From assembly GCF_003352045.1 (NCBI RefSeq), contig NZ_CP025815.1, positions 744,001-808,000 of the forward strand: a stretch of 64,000 nucleotides of DNA. Direction: 5' to 3'. Made by a program: the position numbers and the translations under genes. Shown here one piece after another: positions 9,473-17,989 of this stretch (positions are counted from its first letter, which is position 1; each line of letters opens with the position of its first letter). This stretch comes from Sulfitobacter sp. JL08. Lineage in GTDB: Bacteria; Pseudomonadota; Alphaproteobacteria; Rhodobacterales; Rhodobacteraceae. The notes beneath the pieces were generated by a model. That model had not been told where the DNA came from, ran no database searches, and saw only the letters and a program-made list of their open reading frames with translations.

Positions 9473-9853
9473 TCAATTCAGCAAGGCATCCACCAGTCCA
9501 ACAAAAGCGATAACCCGCCCGGTGTCCGGGCTGATGCGGAAAACTTCTCGCCCAATCAGATAGTAAAGATCACCTTCGCGCAGCCCATAGCGCTTGGCAT
9601 CCCGTATGATACGATAATCTCCGTAAATCCGGTCACCAACATCATAGCGGGGGCGATAATCTGGATAGCGCTTCTTTGCCTGCCCGGGTGGAATACATGG
9701 TGGGTTCTTCTTGGCCAGACCAGGTGGACAATTTGCGATGATACCCGGGCCAGAATTCTTTGCGCCTTTCCCTTTGCCATTTCCGGCCAAAGCCGGAGTT
9801 GCAACGAGAAACATCGCCACCAACGCTGCGGAAAAGCAAGATTTTACCATCAT
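9473..9853 (-). CDS. Secreted RcnB-like small protein
   Basis: The 126-residue product has a clear Sec signal peptide (MMVKSCFSAALVAMFLVATPALA, cut before GNGKGKG). A low-complexity GNGKGKGAKNSGPG stretch and NCPPGLAKKNPPCIPPGQAKK follow, then a compact C-terminal domain, YDVGDRIYGDYRIIRDAKRYGLREGDLYYLIGREVFRISPDTGRVIAFVGLV. The last segment has the pattern of the RcnB-like periplasmic family (Y...GD.V..ID..T..V...). The role in Rhodobacterales is unknown. It reads leftward, away from the IS110 element, whose left end begins close to its promoter. Confidence 0.75.
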   Translation of the reverse strand: MMVKSCFSAALVAMFLVATPALAGNGKGKGAKNSGPGIIANCPPGLAKKNPPCIPPGQAKKRYPDYRPRYDVGDRIYGDYRIIRDAKRYGLREGDLYYLIGREVFRISPDTGRVIAFVGLVDALLN

Positions 9854-9956
9854 TTCCGATGCTCCTTTTGCTCCGCATCCTAGCTGAGTTGCTAGAACAG
9901 GTCTAATCTCTGTGCATTTTTCCGCTGATTTTTGGGGTGCGTCTGATGGTCTAGGT

Positions 9957-11240
9957 CATTTGCATTGCTGCAAATGCGAGCGTCAGCGGGGAAGTATGTC
10001 TGCTAATGGGATGTACCGGCTGCTTCACCCAGCAGGTTAGGCTTGGCCTATACTGCAAAAAGGAGAAGTAGCATGGCGAAGAATGATTTTGATGAGCTGA
10101 TGTCAGTTGGCGTTGATATCGGCAAAGACGTATTTCACTTGGTTGGCTTTGACAAAGAAGGTCGGCTTGTTTTGCGCAAGAAGATCAAACGCATGGCGTT
10201 GGTTGCGACGTTTGAGGAGCTGCCGCAATGTATTGTCGGGATGGAAGCTTGCCTGAGCGCGCACTTTGTCAGCCGAACGCTGAGCAAGATGGGGTTCGAG
10301 CCCCGGATCATTCCCGCGATTTATGTGAAGCCTTTCAACAAGGGCCAGAAGAACGACTACAATGACGCTGAAGCTATTGCAGAAGCCGCTTTGCGTCCCA
10401 ATCTCAAGACGGTATCGGAGAAGACGCAGGAGCAGCTTGATCTCCAGGCGCTGCATCGCGTTCGGTCACGGCTTGTGTCACGTCGGACAGCAGCAATGAA
10501 TCAGATCCGGGCCTTTCTGATCGAACAGGGGATCACTGTCCGACGTAGTGTCGCGGCTCTGCGCGCCTCGCTCGAAGCCATTCTTAGCAATCGCGGCGAC
10601 GAGATGTCCTTGCGGATGCGGAGATTGATCCTGGGGCTCCAACAGGATTGGATATGGCTGGATAAACGGATCGATATGACCACATCTGAAATCAAAGAGG
10701 TCAGCGAGACCGAGGAAAGCTGCCAACGTCTGATGACCATTCCGGGCATCGGGCCAATCATCTCAACGGCTGTGGTTGCAGCTGTCGGGACCGGCGAGGC
10801 TTATGATCGGGGGCGAGATTTTGCGGCTTGGCTGGGGCTCGTTCCGCGACAACACAGCACCGGCGGGCGCACCATCCTGGGTCGTATCACAAAACGAGGC
10901 AGCCGGTATCTCCGCATGCTGTTTGTGCAGGCCGCGCAGGTCATCATGATGCGACCGAAGAACTGGCATAAGTTTAGTTTTGGCGCATGGTTGGAAGCCG
11001 CCGCGACGCGCATGCAGCACAACAAGCTCGGCGTGGCGCTTGCCAATAAGCTAGCGCGGATCGCATGGAGTGTTCTTAACTCAGGCAAGGACTTCGATTG
11101 GATGGAAAAAGAATTGGCGACTGCGATCTGATCACAGCCGCAAACGACGTTCGTAAACCTCAAATGCATGGAACGGAATAAAAACGCACTCAAAGTCTGA
11201 GAGCCCGAATGGTCATAATCGACCTGTCCGCTAATGAGAC
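9957..11240 (+). mobile_element. IS110-family insertion sequence (ends approximate)
   Basis: The element consists of one DEDD transposase gene with short noncoding flanks. The left flank has a perfect 8-bp hairpin, CATTTGCA at 9957-9964 with TGCAAATG at 9969-9976. Imperfect direct repeats, TGTCTGCTAATGGGA at 9997 and TGTCCGCTAATGAGA at 11225, bracket the gene. IS110 elements lack terminal inverted repeats and usually make no target duplication, so the exact borders cannot be fixed here. Members of this family encode a bridge RNA in a noncoding end, and the left flank is a candidate place for it. Confidence 0.6.
10073..11131 (+). CDS. IS110-family transposase (DEDD recombinase)
   Basis: The product is 352 residues from the ATG at 10073, which has AGGAGAAG just upstream. 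The N-terminal RuvC-like DEDD domain shows GVDIGKDVFHLV with the first Asp, GMEAC with the Glu, and KNDYNDAEAIAEAA with the later acidic residues. The C-terminal Tnp domain contains the helix-hairpin-helix PGIGPIISTAVVAAVG. Behind it comes FAAWLGLVPRQHSTGGRTILGRITKRGSRYLRMLFVQAA, which holds the catalytic Ser region (SxxG) of the family. The protein appears intact. IS110 enzymes recombine through a serine nucleophile and an RNA guide, as shown for IS621. The frame starting at 10043 is an extension without support. Confidence 0.95.
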   Translation: MAKNDFDELMSVGVDIGKDVFHLVGFDKEGRLVLRKKIKRMALVATFEELPQCIVGMEACLSAHFVSRTLSKMGFEPRIIPAIYVKPFNKGQKNDYNDAEAIAEAALRPNLKTVSEKTQEQLDLQALHRVRSRLVSRRTAAMNQIRAFLIEQGITVRRSVAALRASLEAILSNRGDEMSLRMRRLILGLQQDWIWLDKRIDMTTSEIKEVSETEESCQRLMTIPGIGPIISTAVVAAVGTGEAYDRGRDFAAWLGLVPRQHSTGGRTILGRITKRGSRYLRMLFVQAAQVIMMRPKNWHKFSFGAWLEAAATRMQHNKLGVALANKLARIAWSVLNSGKDFDWMEKELATAI

Positions 11241-11542
11241 AAAGGCGCGTGCGTACTCCCAACAGGGCCACGGCAAGCAACACAAGCCGATCCAAAGGCC
11301 GGATACATATCAGCGACTTCCAGAAGACATGCAATTGAACACTTGCGAACAGCAGCCGGTACATACATTCGGGCTCGGATCAGCCGTTCGTGCCGGGTAC
11401 AGCATCCGGTAATTTGGGTTCATTGCGGACATTCGTTCGCCGCGCAGCATCGTGCAAAAATGGGCTCAGACCTGCCGTTCGCTGCATCATCTACGAAGGT
11501 CGGCTCTGGGCCGAATGCTGTAGCTCCATCACACCCACACAC
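11132..11542. other. Intergenic region right of the IS110 element
   Basis: No gene is supported. The first 110 bp are probably the right end of the insertion sequence. Further on, 11420-11520 (TGCGGACATTCGTTCGCCG and GAAGGTCGGCTCTGGGCCG) is of a degenerate type I have seen between genes in other Roseobacters. It looks like decayed repeat DNA rather than a coding remnant. Confidence 0.4.
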
Positions 11543-11573
11543 AAAACCACCCCCGCAATTCCTTGCAGGGGCG
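11543..11573 (-). terminator. Putative rho-independent terminator of metK
   Basis: On the minus strand CCCC-T-GCAA pairs with TTGCGGGG around a GGAA loop, followed by TGGTTTTG. The T run is weak, but the position 32 bp after the metK stop fits. Confidence 0.5.
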
Positions 11574-11604
11574 GCTTTCTTGCAGTCAGACTTGGGCTGG
11601 TGCC

Positions 11605-12786
11605 CTAGACCTCTTTCAGAAGCGCCTCGACCAGATCGGTTTTTTCCCAGCTGAACCCGCCATCGGCGTCCGGTTCGCGCCCGAAATGGCCATAGGCCGC
11701 CGTGCGCTGATAGATCGGTTTGTTCAGTTGCAGATGCTCGCGGATACCGCGGGGCGTCAGGTTCATCACCCGATCAATGGCCTTTTCGATGGCTGCCGGG
11801 GGCACATCGCTGGTGCCGAAGGTTTCGCAATAGATCGACAGCGGTTTGCTGACCCCGATCGCATAGCTCAGCTGGATGGTGCAGCGGTCTGCCAGTCCGG
11901 CGGCGACCACGTTCTTGGCCAGATAACGCGCGGCATAGGCGGCCGAACGGTCCACCTTGGTCGGGTCCTTGCCGGAAAACGCACCCCCGCCATGCGGGGC
12001 CGCGCCGCCATAGGTATCCACGATGATCTTGCGCCCTGTCAGGCCCGCATCGCCATCCGGCCCGCCGATCACGAAAGTGCCGGTGGGGTTCACCCACCAC
12101 TCCGTTTCGGGCGTGATCCAGCCCTCTGGCAGAACCTCGCGAATGTAGGGTTCGACAATGTCGCGGATATCATCGCTGGTTTGCCCAGCGTCGGCGTGCT
12201 GTGTCGACAGAACGATAGAGGATACGCCAACCGGCTTGCCGTTCTTGTAGCGCACGGACAGCTGGCTTTTGGCATCGGGGCGCAGCGTGGGTTCGGTGCC
12301 GTCCTTGCGGACCTCGGCCAGACGGCGCAGGATCGCATGCGCATAATGAATGGGCGCCGGCATCAGCATGTCTGTTTCGTTGGTGGCAAATCCGAACATG
12401 ATGCCCTGATCGCCCGCGCCTTCGTCCTTGTTGTCGGCGGCGTTCACGCCCTGGGCGATATGGGCCGATTGTTCGTGCAGCAGGTTGGTGATCTCGCAGG
12501 TGGCGTGGTGAAACTTGTCCTGCTCGTATCCGATATCCTTGATACAGGCGCGCGCGATGTCTTCGATGCGGCCCATATAGTCGTGCAGTTTTTCCTGATC
12601 CGACAGGCCCACTTCGCCGCCGATGATCACGCGATTGGTGGTGGCAAAGGTTTCGGCGGCCACCCGCGCTTCGGGTTCTTCGCTTAGAAACGCATCAAGA
12701 ACCGCGTCGGAAATGCGATCGCACACTTTATCGGGGTGTCCTTCGGAAACGGATTCCGAAGTGAAAATATAGTTCTGCCGTGACAT
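11605..12786 (-). CDS. metK: S-adenosylmethionine synthetase
   Basis: MetK makes SAM from methionine and ATP. The family signatures are [17 protein letters not shown] (N-terminal ATP/methionine site) and [12 protein letters not shown], with [23 protein letters not shown] in the C-terminal third, which holds the phosphate-binding lysine. The length of 393 residues is normal. The start ATG at 12786 is preceded by GGAG, which lies inside the 3' part of a SAM/SAH-type riboswitch, so translation is probably lowered when SAM is high. The gene follows the phoH-ybeY-corC-lnt cluster, 95 bp after lnt. Confidence 0.97.
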   Translation of the reverse strand: MSRQNYIFTSESVSEGHPDKVCDRISDAVLDAFLSEEPEARVAAETFATTNRVIIGGEVGLSDQEKLHDYMGRIEDIARACIKDIGYEQDKFHHATCEITNLLHEQSAHIAQGVNAADNKDEGAGDQGIMFGFATNETDMLMPAPIHYAHAILRRLAEVRKDGTEPTLRPDAKSQLSVRYKNGKPVGVSSIVLSTQHADAGQTSDDIRDIVEPYIREVLPEGWITPETEWWVNPTGTFVIGGPDGDAGLTGRKIIVDTYGGAAPHGGGAFSGKDPTKVDRSAAYAARYLAKNVVAAGLADRCTIQLSYAIGVSKPLSIYCETFGTSDVPPAAIEKAIDRVMNLTPRGIREHLQLNKPIYQRTAAYGHFGREPDADGGFSWEKTDLVEALLKEV

Positions 12787-12791
12787 GAAAA

Positions 12792-12836
12792 TGCTCCATT
12801 GGTTTTACCCCGCCACGTCAGGAAGCCGTTGTGGCA
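12792..12836 (-). ncRNA. SAM/SAH-type riboswitch in the metK leader
   Basis: Read on the minus strand, GCCAC pairs with GUGGC around the loop AACGGCUUCCUGAC. After a linker comes CAAUGGAGCA, whose GGAGC can pair with GCUUCC in the loop to form an H-type pseudoknot. That sequence includes the Shine-Dalgarno of metK, 7-10 bases before the AUG. This matches the compact SAM/SAH riboswitch class known upstream of metK in Rhodobacterales, in both primary sequence (CAACGGCUUCCUG) and location. The inferred action is translational: ligand binding stabilises the pseudoknot and hides the ribosome site. Confidence 0.85.
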
Positions 12837-12881
12837 GGCGCTGCAAGATGCAGTACGCGGTGCGCACCACAGGGTCAATTG

Positions 12882-14432
12882 CTAAAGTTTTGAGCGTGCG
12901 CTCAAATTGACAGCGGCCAGCGCAAAGAGGCCTGCAAGCAACACAAGCAGCACAGGCAGGTCGCCGGTTTTGCTGTACCACGTCGCAGCCCGAGCAGGTG
13001 GCAACGGGGCATCGATAAACCCGGATGTATCCAGCGCCAGATGCCGCAGCACATGCCCCTGTGCGTCAATGATCGCCGACACGCCGGTATTGGCCGCCCG
13101 CACCATAGGTACCCCCTGTTCGATGGCCCGCATCCGCGCCTGTGCCAGATGCTGGTAGGGGCCGGAAAACGTACCGAACCACGCATCATTGGTGGCCTGC
13201 AGCAGAAAATCGGGGCGTGTCGGGGCGCGGTTCACATCCTGCGGGAAAATCGCCTCGTAACAGATCAGGGCCAGCGCGCGCCCCGCCTTGCCCAGATCCA
13301 GCAAGGCCGGGCCGGGCCCGGCGCTGAACCCGTCGCCGTCTTCGGCAGCAAGGCCGCGCAACCCGAACTGGCCCAGAACGGACCCGAACGGGATGTATTC
13401 GCCAAAGGGCACAAGGTGGTGTTTGTCATAGATGCCGGTCAGCGTGCCGTTTCCATCCAGAACAACCATGGAATTGAACAGCCGTGCGTCGTTCTTGCGC
13501 TGGATGCCCATCACAACGGTGCTGCCCTGCGCGGCATCGGTAATCACATCGAACGCGCCGTTGGCATATTCCAGCAGCGTTGGCACTGCCGTTTCCGGCC
13601 ACACGATCAGATCGGGGCGCTGTCCGGTCTGACCCGGTGCGCGGGTAAACGCGACCTGCCGGTCAAAGAACAACGGGATCATATCCGGGTTCCATTTGTC
13701 GCGCTGGGCGGCGTTGGGCTGGATCAACCTGATGATCGGGGCATCGCTGCCCGCCACTGGCGCGGTATCCGGCCACAACAGCGCACCCGCCCCCAGACAC
13801 AGTGCCGGCACGAAAGATATTGCGCGCCGGACCGCGCCGCCCGTCACGCTCAAAGGCATCCAGACCGCCAGCAGCGCCAGCAGAACGAGCCCGTGTGGCC
13901 CGATCACGCTGATCCACTGGATCGCCTGTGTCGACACCCAGATTTGCGACAGCACCGCCCAGGGAAACCCGGTCAACACATAGCTGCGCGCCAGCTCCGC
14001 CAGCCCAAGGCACAGCGCCAGCGCCACACCCTGCGTCCAGCGGGCAGGGGGCGGCGCCAGCCAGTGCGCCAGCGCAAACGCAGCACCCCAGAACAGCGCC
14101 AGCCCCGTTGCCATGAACACCAGCGCAAAGGGCGCCATCCACAAATGCCGCGCGGCATCCACCGCAAACGGTTCCACGATCCAGTGCAGCGCAACGGCAA
14201 AATACCCGGTACCAAACGCCCATCCGATCAGCGAAGACCGGCGCAGCGTGGCGGCAGCGGAAAACAGGACGTATCCGGCGATCAGCCCGAAAACGGCAAC
14301 GGGCCACAGATCAAACGGGGCCAGCCCCAGTGCCGTCCCCGCGCCCGCAGTCACACCATAGGCATATGCGCGGCTGGGGCTGGCATCTGGCAGGGTCGTG
14401 CGGATCTGTCTGGCCCGCCGCAGCAGGTTCAT
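12882..14432 (-). CDS. lnt: Apolipoprotein N-acyltransferase
   Basis: Lnt adds the third acyl chain to the N-terminal cysteine of lipoproteins in the inner membrane. The N-terminal half has about six hydrophobic spans (for example AAGTALGLAPFDLWPVAVFGLIAGY and LVLLALLAVWMPL). The nitrilase-like periplasmic domain shows the catalytic triad: Glu in WPETAVP, Lys in YDKHHLVPFGEYIP and Cys in ALICYEAIFP. A last membrane span (LPVLLVLLAGLFALAAVNL) closes the protein. The length of 516 residues is normal. Its start overlaps the stop of corC by 4 bp, which indicates translational coupling. Confidence 0.96.
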   Translation of the reverse strand: MNLLRRARQIRTTLPDASPSRAYAYGVTAGAGTALGLAPFDLWPVAVFGLIAGYVLFSAAATLRRSSLIGWAFGTGYFAVALHWIVEPFAVDAARHLWMAPFALVFMATGLALFWGAAFALAHWLAPPPARWTQGVALALCLGLAELARSYVLTGFPWAVLSQIWVSTQAIQWISVIGPHGLVLLALLAVWMPLSVTGGAVRRAISFVPALCLGAGALLWPDTAPVAGSDAPIIRLIQPNAAQRDKWNPDMIPLFFDRQVAFTRAPGQTGQRPDLIVWPETAVPTLLEYANGAFDVITDAAQGSTVVMGIQRKNDARLFNSMVVLDGNGTLTGIYDKHHLVPFGEYIPFGSVLGQFGLRGLAAEDGDGFSAGPGPALLDLGKAGRALALICYEAIFPQDVNRAPTRPDFLLQATNDAWFGTFSGPYQHLAQARMRAIEQGVPMVRAANTGVSAIIDAQGHVLRHLALDTSGFIDAPLPPARAATWYSKTGDLPVLLVLLAGLFALAAVNLSARSKL

Positions 14433-15349
14433 GCCGCGGCCAGGCCCGGCACCCGAACGCGCAACCGCTTGATCCGGCGCGGGTCTGCATCGATCACTTC
14501 GAATTCCGGCCCGTCGGGATGTACCACAACCTCTCCGCGTGCGGGCACGCGGCTGGACAGCATGAACACCAGACCGCCCAGCGTGTCGATTTCTTCTTCG
14601 TCGACGCGGTCGTGATCTGTCAGGGACAGGCCGATTTCGGCCTCGAATTCATCCAGCGGCGTCTTGGCCAAGGCGACATAACAGCCGGGCTTTTCCTTGA
14701 CCCAGTATTCGCCCTCGACCGTATCGTGTTCGTCCTCGATTTCACCGACCACCTGTTCGATCAGGTCTTCGATGGTGACAAGCCCGTCCACGCCGCCATA
14801 TTCGTCGATCACCAGCGCCATATGCCGCCGTTCGGTCTGCATTTTCGTCAGCAGCACACCAATGCTCATCGACGGGGGCACGAACATCAAAGGTCGCACC
14901 ATCTTTTTCAGCGAAAAGCGCCCGCCGCTGCCGTTGAAGCCATGGGTCAGCGCGAAATCCTTGAGGTGGGCCATGCCGATGGGCGTATCCAGCGTGCCGT
15001 GATAGACGGGCAGGCGGGTCAGGCCGCTGTCGCGGAACACCGCAACAAGTTCGTCCTTGGTGATCGTGTCGGGCACCGCCACGATATCCGCTGTCGGAAT
15101 CGCCACGTCTTCGACGCGCAGGCGTCGCAGATTGATCATGCCATGTGATGCGGGGCGCGGCGCCTCTGTCGGGGCGTCGGGGGTGGCTTCGTCCATTTCG
15201 GACGGGCTGAGCGCCTCAATCACTCTTCGGAAGAAACCGGGCCTGTCTGTAACCAGCGTATCGCCCTGATCTGTCTCGTTTAACTCGTCTTGCTCTGTCG
15301 GCTGCGCGCTGCGCGCTGCGTTAGAGGAACCGTCAATATCGCCCATCAA
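14429..15349 (-). CDS. corC: CorC-type CBS-domain protein (magnesium/cobalt efflux or haemolysin-C family)
   Basis: The product is 306 residues without membrane spans. It has a short acidic N terminus, two CBS domains (IPTADIVAVPDTITKDELVAVFRDSGLTRLPVYHGTLDTPIGMAHLKD and VPPSMSIGVLLTKMQTERRHMALVIDEYGGVDGLVTIEDL) and the CorC/HlyC C-terminal domain (GEYWVKEKPGCYVALAKTPLDEFEAEIGLSL). CorC proteins bind adenine nucleotides and are linked to Mg/Co efflux. The gene sits in the usual ybeY-corC-lnt order, overlapping both neighbours by 4 bp, so all three are probably translated from one message. Confidence 0.92.
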   Translation of the reverse strand: MMGDIDGSSNAARSAQPTEQDELNETDQGDTLVTDRPGFFRRVIEALSPSEMDEATPDAPTEAPRPASHGMINLRRLRVEDVAIPTADIVAVPDTITKDELVAVFRDSGLTRLPVYHGTLDTPIGMAHLKDFALTHGFNGSGGRFSLKKMVRPLMFVPPSMSIGVLLTKMQTERRHMALVIDEYGGVDGLVTIEDLIEQVVGEIEDEHDTVEGEYWVKEKPGCYVALAKTPLDEFEAEIGLSLTDHDRVDEEEIDTLGGLVFMLSSRVPARGEVVVHPDGPEFEVIDADPRRIKRLRVRVPGLAAA

Positions 15350-15906
15350 TCCAATCCAGAATGGGGCCGTGCGGCCCCGTTATCGTCCCTATATGGGTCA
15401 TCCAACCCCATGCTGCCAAGTATATCCGTCTCAAGATCTTCCATCAAAGTGGCATCTTGGTCACGCACGTGGTCATACCCCAACAAATGTAACACAGCGT
15501 GAACGATCAGATGTGTGGTGTGATCCACAAGCGGCAGACCGGCTTTGTCCGCTTCGGATTGGCAAGTTTCAAAGGCAATTGCAATATCCCCCAATTCGAT
15601 GGGCATATCTGCGCCTGTCGGGAAAAACGCAGTCTTGCAAGGGGGATGTGGCGGGTCGCCTGCCTTTTTCGGCGCCAGATCCTCGCTTGGCCAGCTTAAA
15701 ACATTGGTGGGCACGGGTTTGCCGCGAAAATCGGCATTCAGATCGGCGATACGCGTATCGCTGCAACCCAGCAGGCTGATTTCAAAGCGCGCGGGATCAT
15801 GGCCCAGAAAAGCCAGTGTTACGCAGGTGGCACGTTCGGCCACGTCTTCAAGATTGATGGTTTGCCATCTTTTGTCTTCGATCTGGCACAGGACGCTGTC
15901 AGGCAC
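15346..15906 (-). CDS. ybeY: Endoribonuclease / 16S rRNA maturation factor YbeY
   Basis: YbeY is a zinc-dependent RNase that acts in 16S rRNA 3'-end maturation and ribosome quality control. The metal site is HLIVHAVLHLLGYDHVRD, with the three histidines of the H-x3-H-x5-H pattern, preceded by the conserved PTNVLSWPSED. I chose the GTG at 15906 (MPDSVLCQIEDKRW), which overlaps the phoH stop by 8 bp and has GAGAAAG upstream. The longer frame to 15957 lies inside phoH. The protein is then 186 residues, in a phoH-ybeY-corC-lnt chain of overlapping genes. Confidence 0.93.
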   Translation of the reverse strand: MPDSVLCQIEDKRWQTINLEDVAERATCVTLAFLGHDPARFEISLLGCSDTRIADLNADFRGKPVPTNVLSWPSEDLAPKKAGDPPHPPCKTAFFPTGADMPIELGDIAIAFETCQSEADKAGLPLVDHTTHLIVHAVLHLLGYDHVRDQDATLMEDLETDILGSMGLDDPYRDDNGAARPHSGLD

Positions 15907-16909
15907 TGTCTTTCTCGTAGGCCTCGATAATGGCGGCCACCAGCGGATGGCGCACAACGTCCTTGGAGGTGAAGTAATTAAAGCTGATCTTGGGGATGCT
16001 GTTCAGCAACCGTTCGGCATCGGCAAGGCCGCTGGGCACTCCGCGTGGCAGATCGATCTGGGTGCGGTCGCCCGTGATCACCATGCGGCTGCCTTCGCCA
16101 AGGCGGGTCAGGAACATTTTCATCTGCATCGTCGTGGCGTTCTGCGCCTCGTCCAGCACAACAAAGGCGTTGGACAATGTACGCCCCCGCATGAACGCAA
16201 GCGGCGCAATCTCGATCAGTTTTTCCTCGGTCATTTTGGCCAGTTGCTTGGCGGGCAGAAAATCGTTCAGCGCGTCATAAAGCGGCTGCATGTAGGGATC
16301 GACCTTTTCCTTCATGTCGCCGGGCAGAAAGCCAAGCCGTTCGCCCGCTTCAACAGCGGGGCGCGACAGGATGATCTTGTCGACCTGACCATTCAGAAAC
16401 ATGTTCACGCCCACGGCGACGGCCAGATAGGTCTTGCCGGTACCGGCCGGGCCGATACCAAAGGCCAGTTCGTTTTCAAACAGTGCCTGAACATAGGCTT
16501 TCTGTGCATCGGTGCGCGGTTCGACCAGCCGCTTGCGGGTCTTGATTTCAACCTTACCGCCCTTGAACATTTCAAGTTGGGTGGACAGGCTTGCGCCGTC
16601 CTCTTCGCTGCCCATGCGGAATTCGCGATCGATATCGCCGGCTTCCACCGCGCGCCCCGCCTCAAGCCGTGCATAAAGCGATTGCAGGATGTCGGTGGCT
16701 TGTTTCTGTGCTTCGGGGGCACCGATAACTGCGATCTGGTTGCCCCGTCGCAACAACTGCACCGCCAGTTTCTGTTCTATATCCGCAAGGTTGCGATCAA
16801 ATTCGCCACACAGATCAATCAGCAAACGGTTATCGGGAAATTCCACCAGCACTTCGGGCGCGGGATCGGAAGGGGGCGGGGGAGTCTGGGCACTGATTGC
16901 CAAACGCAT
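15899..16909 (-). CDS. phoH: PhoH-like ATPase
   Basis: From the ATG at 16909 the protein has 336 residues. It carries an N-terminal KH-like region (GEFDRNLADIEQKLAVQLLRRGNQIAVIG) and a helicase-like ATPase core with Walker A GPAGTGKTYLAVAVG, Walker B FVVLDEAQNAT and VITGDRTQIDLP. PhoH proteins of this type accompany ybeY throughout alphaproteobacteria and are thought to act in RNA processing. The start at 16963 would add an unlike leader. The gene is the first of the phoH-ybeY-corC-lnt cluster, with its promoter in the 170 bp before it. Confidence 0.92.
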   Translation of the reverse strand: MRLAISAQTPPPPSDPAPEVLVEFPDNRLLIDLCGEFDRNLADIEQKLAVQLLRRGNQIAVIGAPEAQKQATDILQSLYARLEAGRAVEAGDIDREFRMGSEEDGASLSTQLEMFKGGKVEIKTRKRLVEPRTDAQKAYVQALFENELAFGIGPAGTGKTYLAVAVGVNMFLNGQVDKIILSRPAVEAGERLGFLPGDMKEKVDPYMQPLYDALNDFLPAKQLAKMTEEKLIEIAPLAFMRGRTLSNAFVVLDEAQNATTMQMKMFLTRLGEGSRMVITGDRTQIDLPRGVPSGLADAERLLNSIPKISFNYFTSKDVVRHPLVAAIIEAYEKDSA

Positions 16910-17019
16910 ATCCTTAGCTAAACAACCTGTGGGGATGGTGCCAATATCCGAACCCAAGCGCAAGCGGCTGGATCAATAATATCCTAAAAGAGTCACAAAA
17001 ACTGCCGCATCGCGCATAA

Positions 17020-17050
17020 ACAAACAGGCCCGCCGTGTTCAGGGCGGGCC
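17020..17050 (-). terminator. Rho-independent terminator after the 17077-17379 lipoprotein gene
   Basis: GGCCCGCC at 17027-17034 pairs with GGCGGGCC at 17043-17050. On the minus strand the stem is followed by TGTTTGTTTA. It ends the leftward OmpA-like/lipoprotein pair before phoH begins. Confidence 0.75.
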
Positions 17051-17076
17051 GGTGCACTTTTGCGAATGGTCTGGCG

Positions 17077-17379
17077 TCAGATCGGGTCTTCGACCGTGGT
17101 GCCGCGTTTGAACGGCCCCACCGCATACCCCGGAGGCGCGATGCCCGAACAGACAGGTTTTCCGTCAGGTTGCAACCGTTGCGACAGGTAGCCTTCAAAG
17201 CCATCGTCAATGATCCAGTGATCGCAGCCGTTGGGATCGACCCAAATGCCAGCCGTCAGGCCAGTCAGCGATTTTTTGTCCAGACCGCCATCGACCGTCT
17301 TGTCGGCGTTGCTGGACAATTCACACGCCGACATGGCGCAAACGGCCCCGAGGGCACACAATATCTTCAGAACAGACAT
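17077..17379 (-). CDS. Small lipoprotein with an IWVDPxGCxHW domain
   Basis: This 100-residue product starts MSVLKILCALGAVCAMSAC, a lipoprotein signal with lipobox MSAC. The mature part holds GIWVDPNGCDHWIIDDGFEGYLSQRLQPDGKPVCSG. Nearly the same module ([36 protein letters not shown]) occurs in the OmpA-like protein encoded just upstream, so the two genes share a domain by duplication. The start is the ATG at 17379, one base after the stop of the upstream gene, so the two are an operon. The longer frame to 17688 is a shadow of that gene. The function is unknown, probably in the envelope. Confidence 0.75.
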   Translation of the reverse strand: MSVLKILCALGAVCAMSACELSSNADKTVDGGLDKKSLTGLTAGIWVDPNGCDHWIIDDGFEGYLSQRLQPDGKPVCSGIAPPGYAVGPFKRGTTVEDPI

Positions 17380-17380
17380 C

Positions 17381-17989
17381 TCAGCCCCCCTTGTAGCGTA
17401 AACACAGGATTTCGACGCGGCGGTTTTGCGCGCGCCCTTCTGCCGTGGCATTCGAAGCCTTGGGCTGCCGTTCGCCGTAGCCACGGATTTCCGCCACTCT
17501 GACCCCGGCCGATCGCGCGACCCTGGCAACCGCATTGGCGCGGTTTTGCGACAGGCGCATGTTATAGCTGTCCGATGCGCGGCTGTCGGTGTGGCCGACG
17601 ATGATAAAGGATTCAGCGGTGGCGCTGGTGAAGAATTCACGCAGACGCTGCTGGCCCGCGGCGTTGATCGAATAACGGTCGGTGGCAAAGAACTGATCGG
17701 TGTTCATCACGCCGCAGACTTTGCCCCGATGACAGACAGGCCGCCCGTCGCGGGTGACATGGGGCGACATGTAGCCTTCGATCCCGTCATCCATGACCCA
17801 GTGTTCGCATCCGTCCGGATCGACCCAGATGGTCGGGACATAACGTTCGCCCTTGATTGTCCGAGGTTCACCGGAACTTACGGCGTCCGATTGCGCCGAT
17901 GCCATCTGCGGAAAAAATACCGCGCTGGCAAATACAATCGCGGACGCTGATAATGACGCCCGCATTGCGCGGATAAAAGTACACACCAC
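17381..17989 (-). CDS. OmpA-family peptidoglycan-associated protein
   Basis: The 202-residue product has a signal peptide (FIRAMRASLSASAIVFASAVFFPQMASAQ), then the IWVDPDGCEHWVMDDGIEGYM module shared with the next gene. A C-terminal OmpA/Pal domain follows: FFTSATAESFIIVGHTDSRASDSYNMRLSQNRANAVARVARSAGVRVAEIRGYGERQP. This includes the GHTDxxG-like peptidoglycan-binding segment and the LSxxRAxAV helix. It is probably a periplasmic or outer-membrane protein that holds on to peptidoglycan. The ATG at 17965 is an equally plausible start. It is the first gene of a two-gene leftward operon with the 17077 lipoprotein. Confidence 0.88.
   Translation of the reverse strand: MVCTFIRAMRASLSASAIVFASAVFFPQMASAQSDAVSSGEPRTIKGERYVPTIWVDPDGCEHWVMDDGIEGYMSPHVTRDGRPVCHRGKVCGVMNTDQFFATDRYSINAAGQQRLREFFTSATAESFIIVGHTDSRASDSYNMRLSQNRANAVARVARSAGVRVAEIRGYGERQPKASNATAEGRAQNRRVEILCLRYKGG

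Noticed and set aside
8699-9513. Several 60-130-codon plus-strand frames in the gene-poor region.
   Set aside because: They overlap each other in different frames, have random composition and match decayed intergenic sequence seen in related genomes.
13041-14615. Very long plus-strand frame (524 codons) opposite lnt and corC.
   Set aside because: Its Arg/Gln/His/Pro-rich composition is that of an antisense shadow of GC-rich genes; lnt and corC on the other strand have clear motifs.
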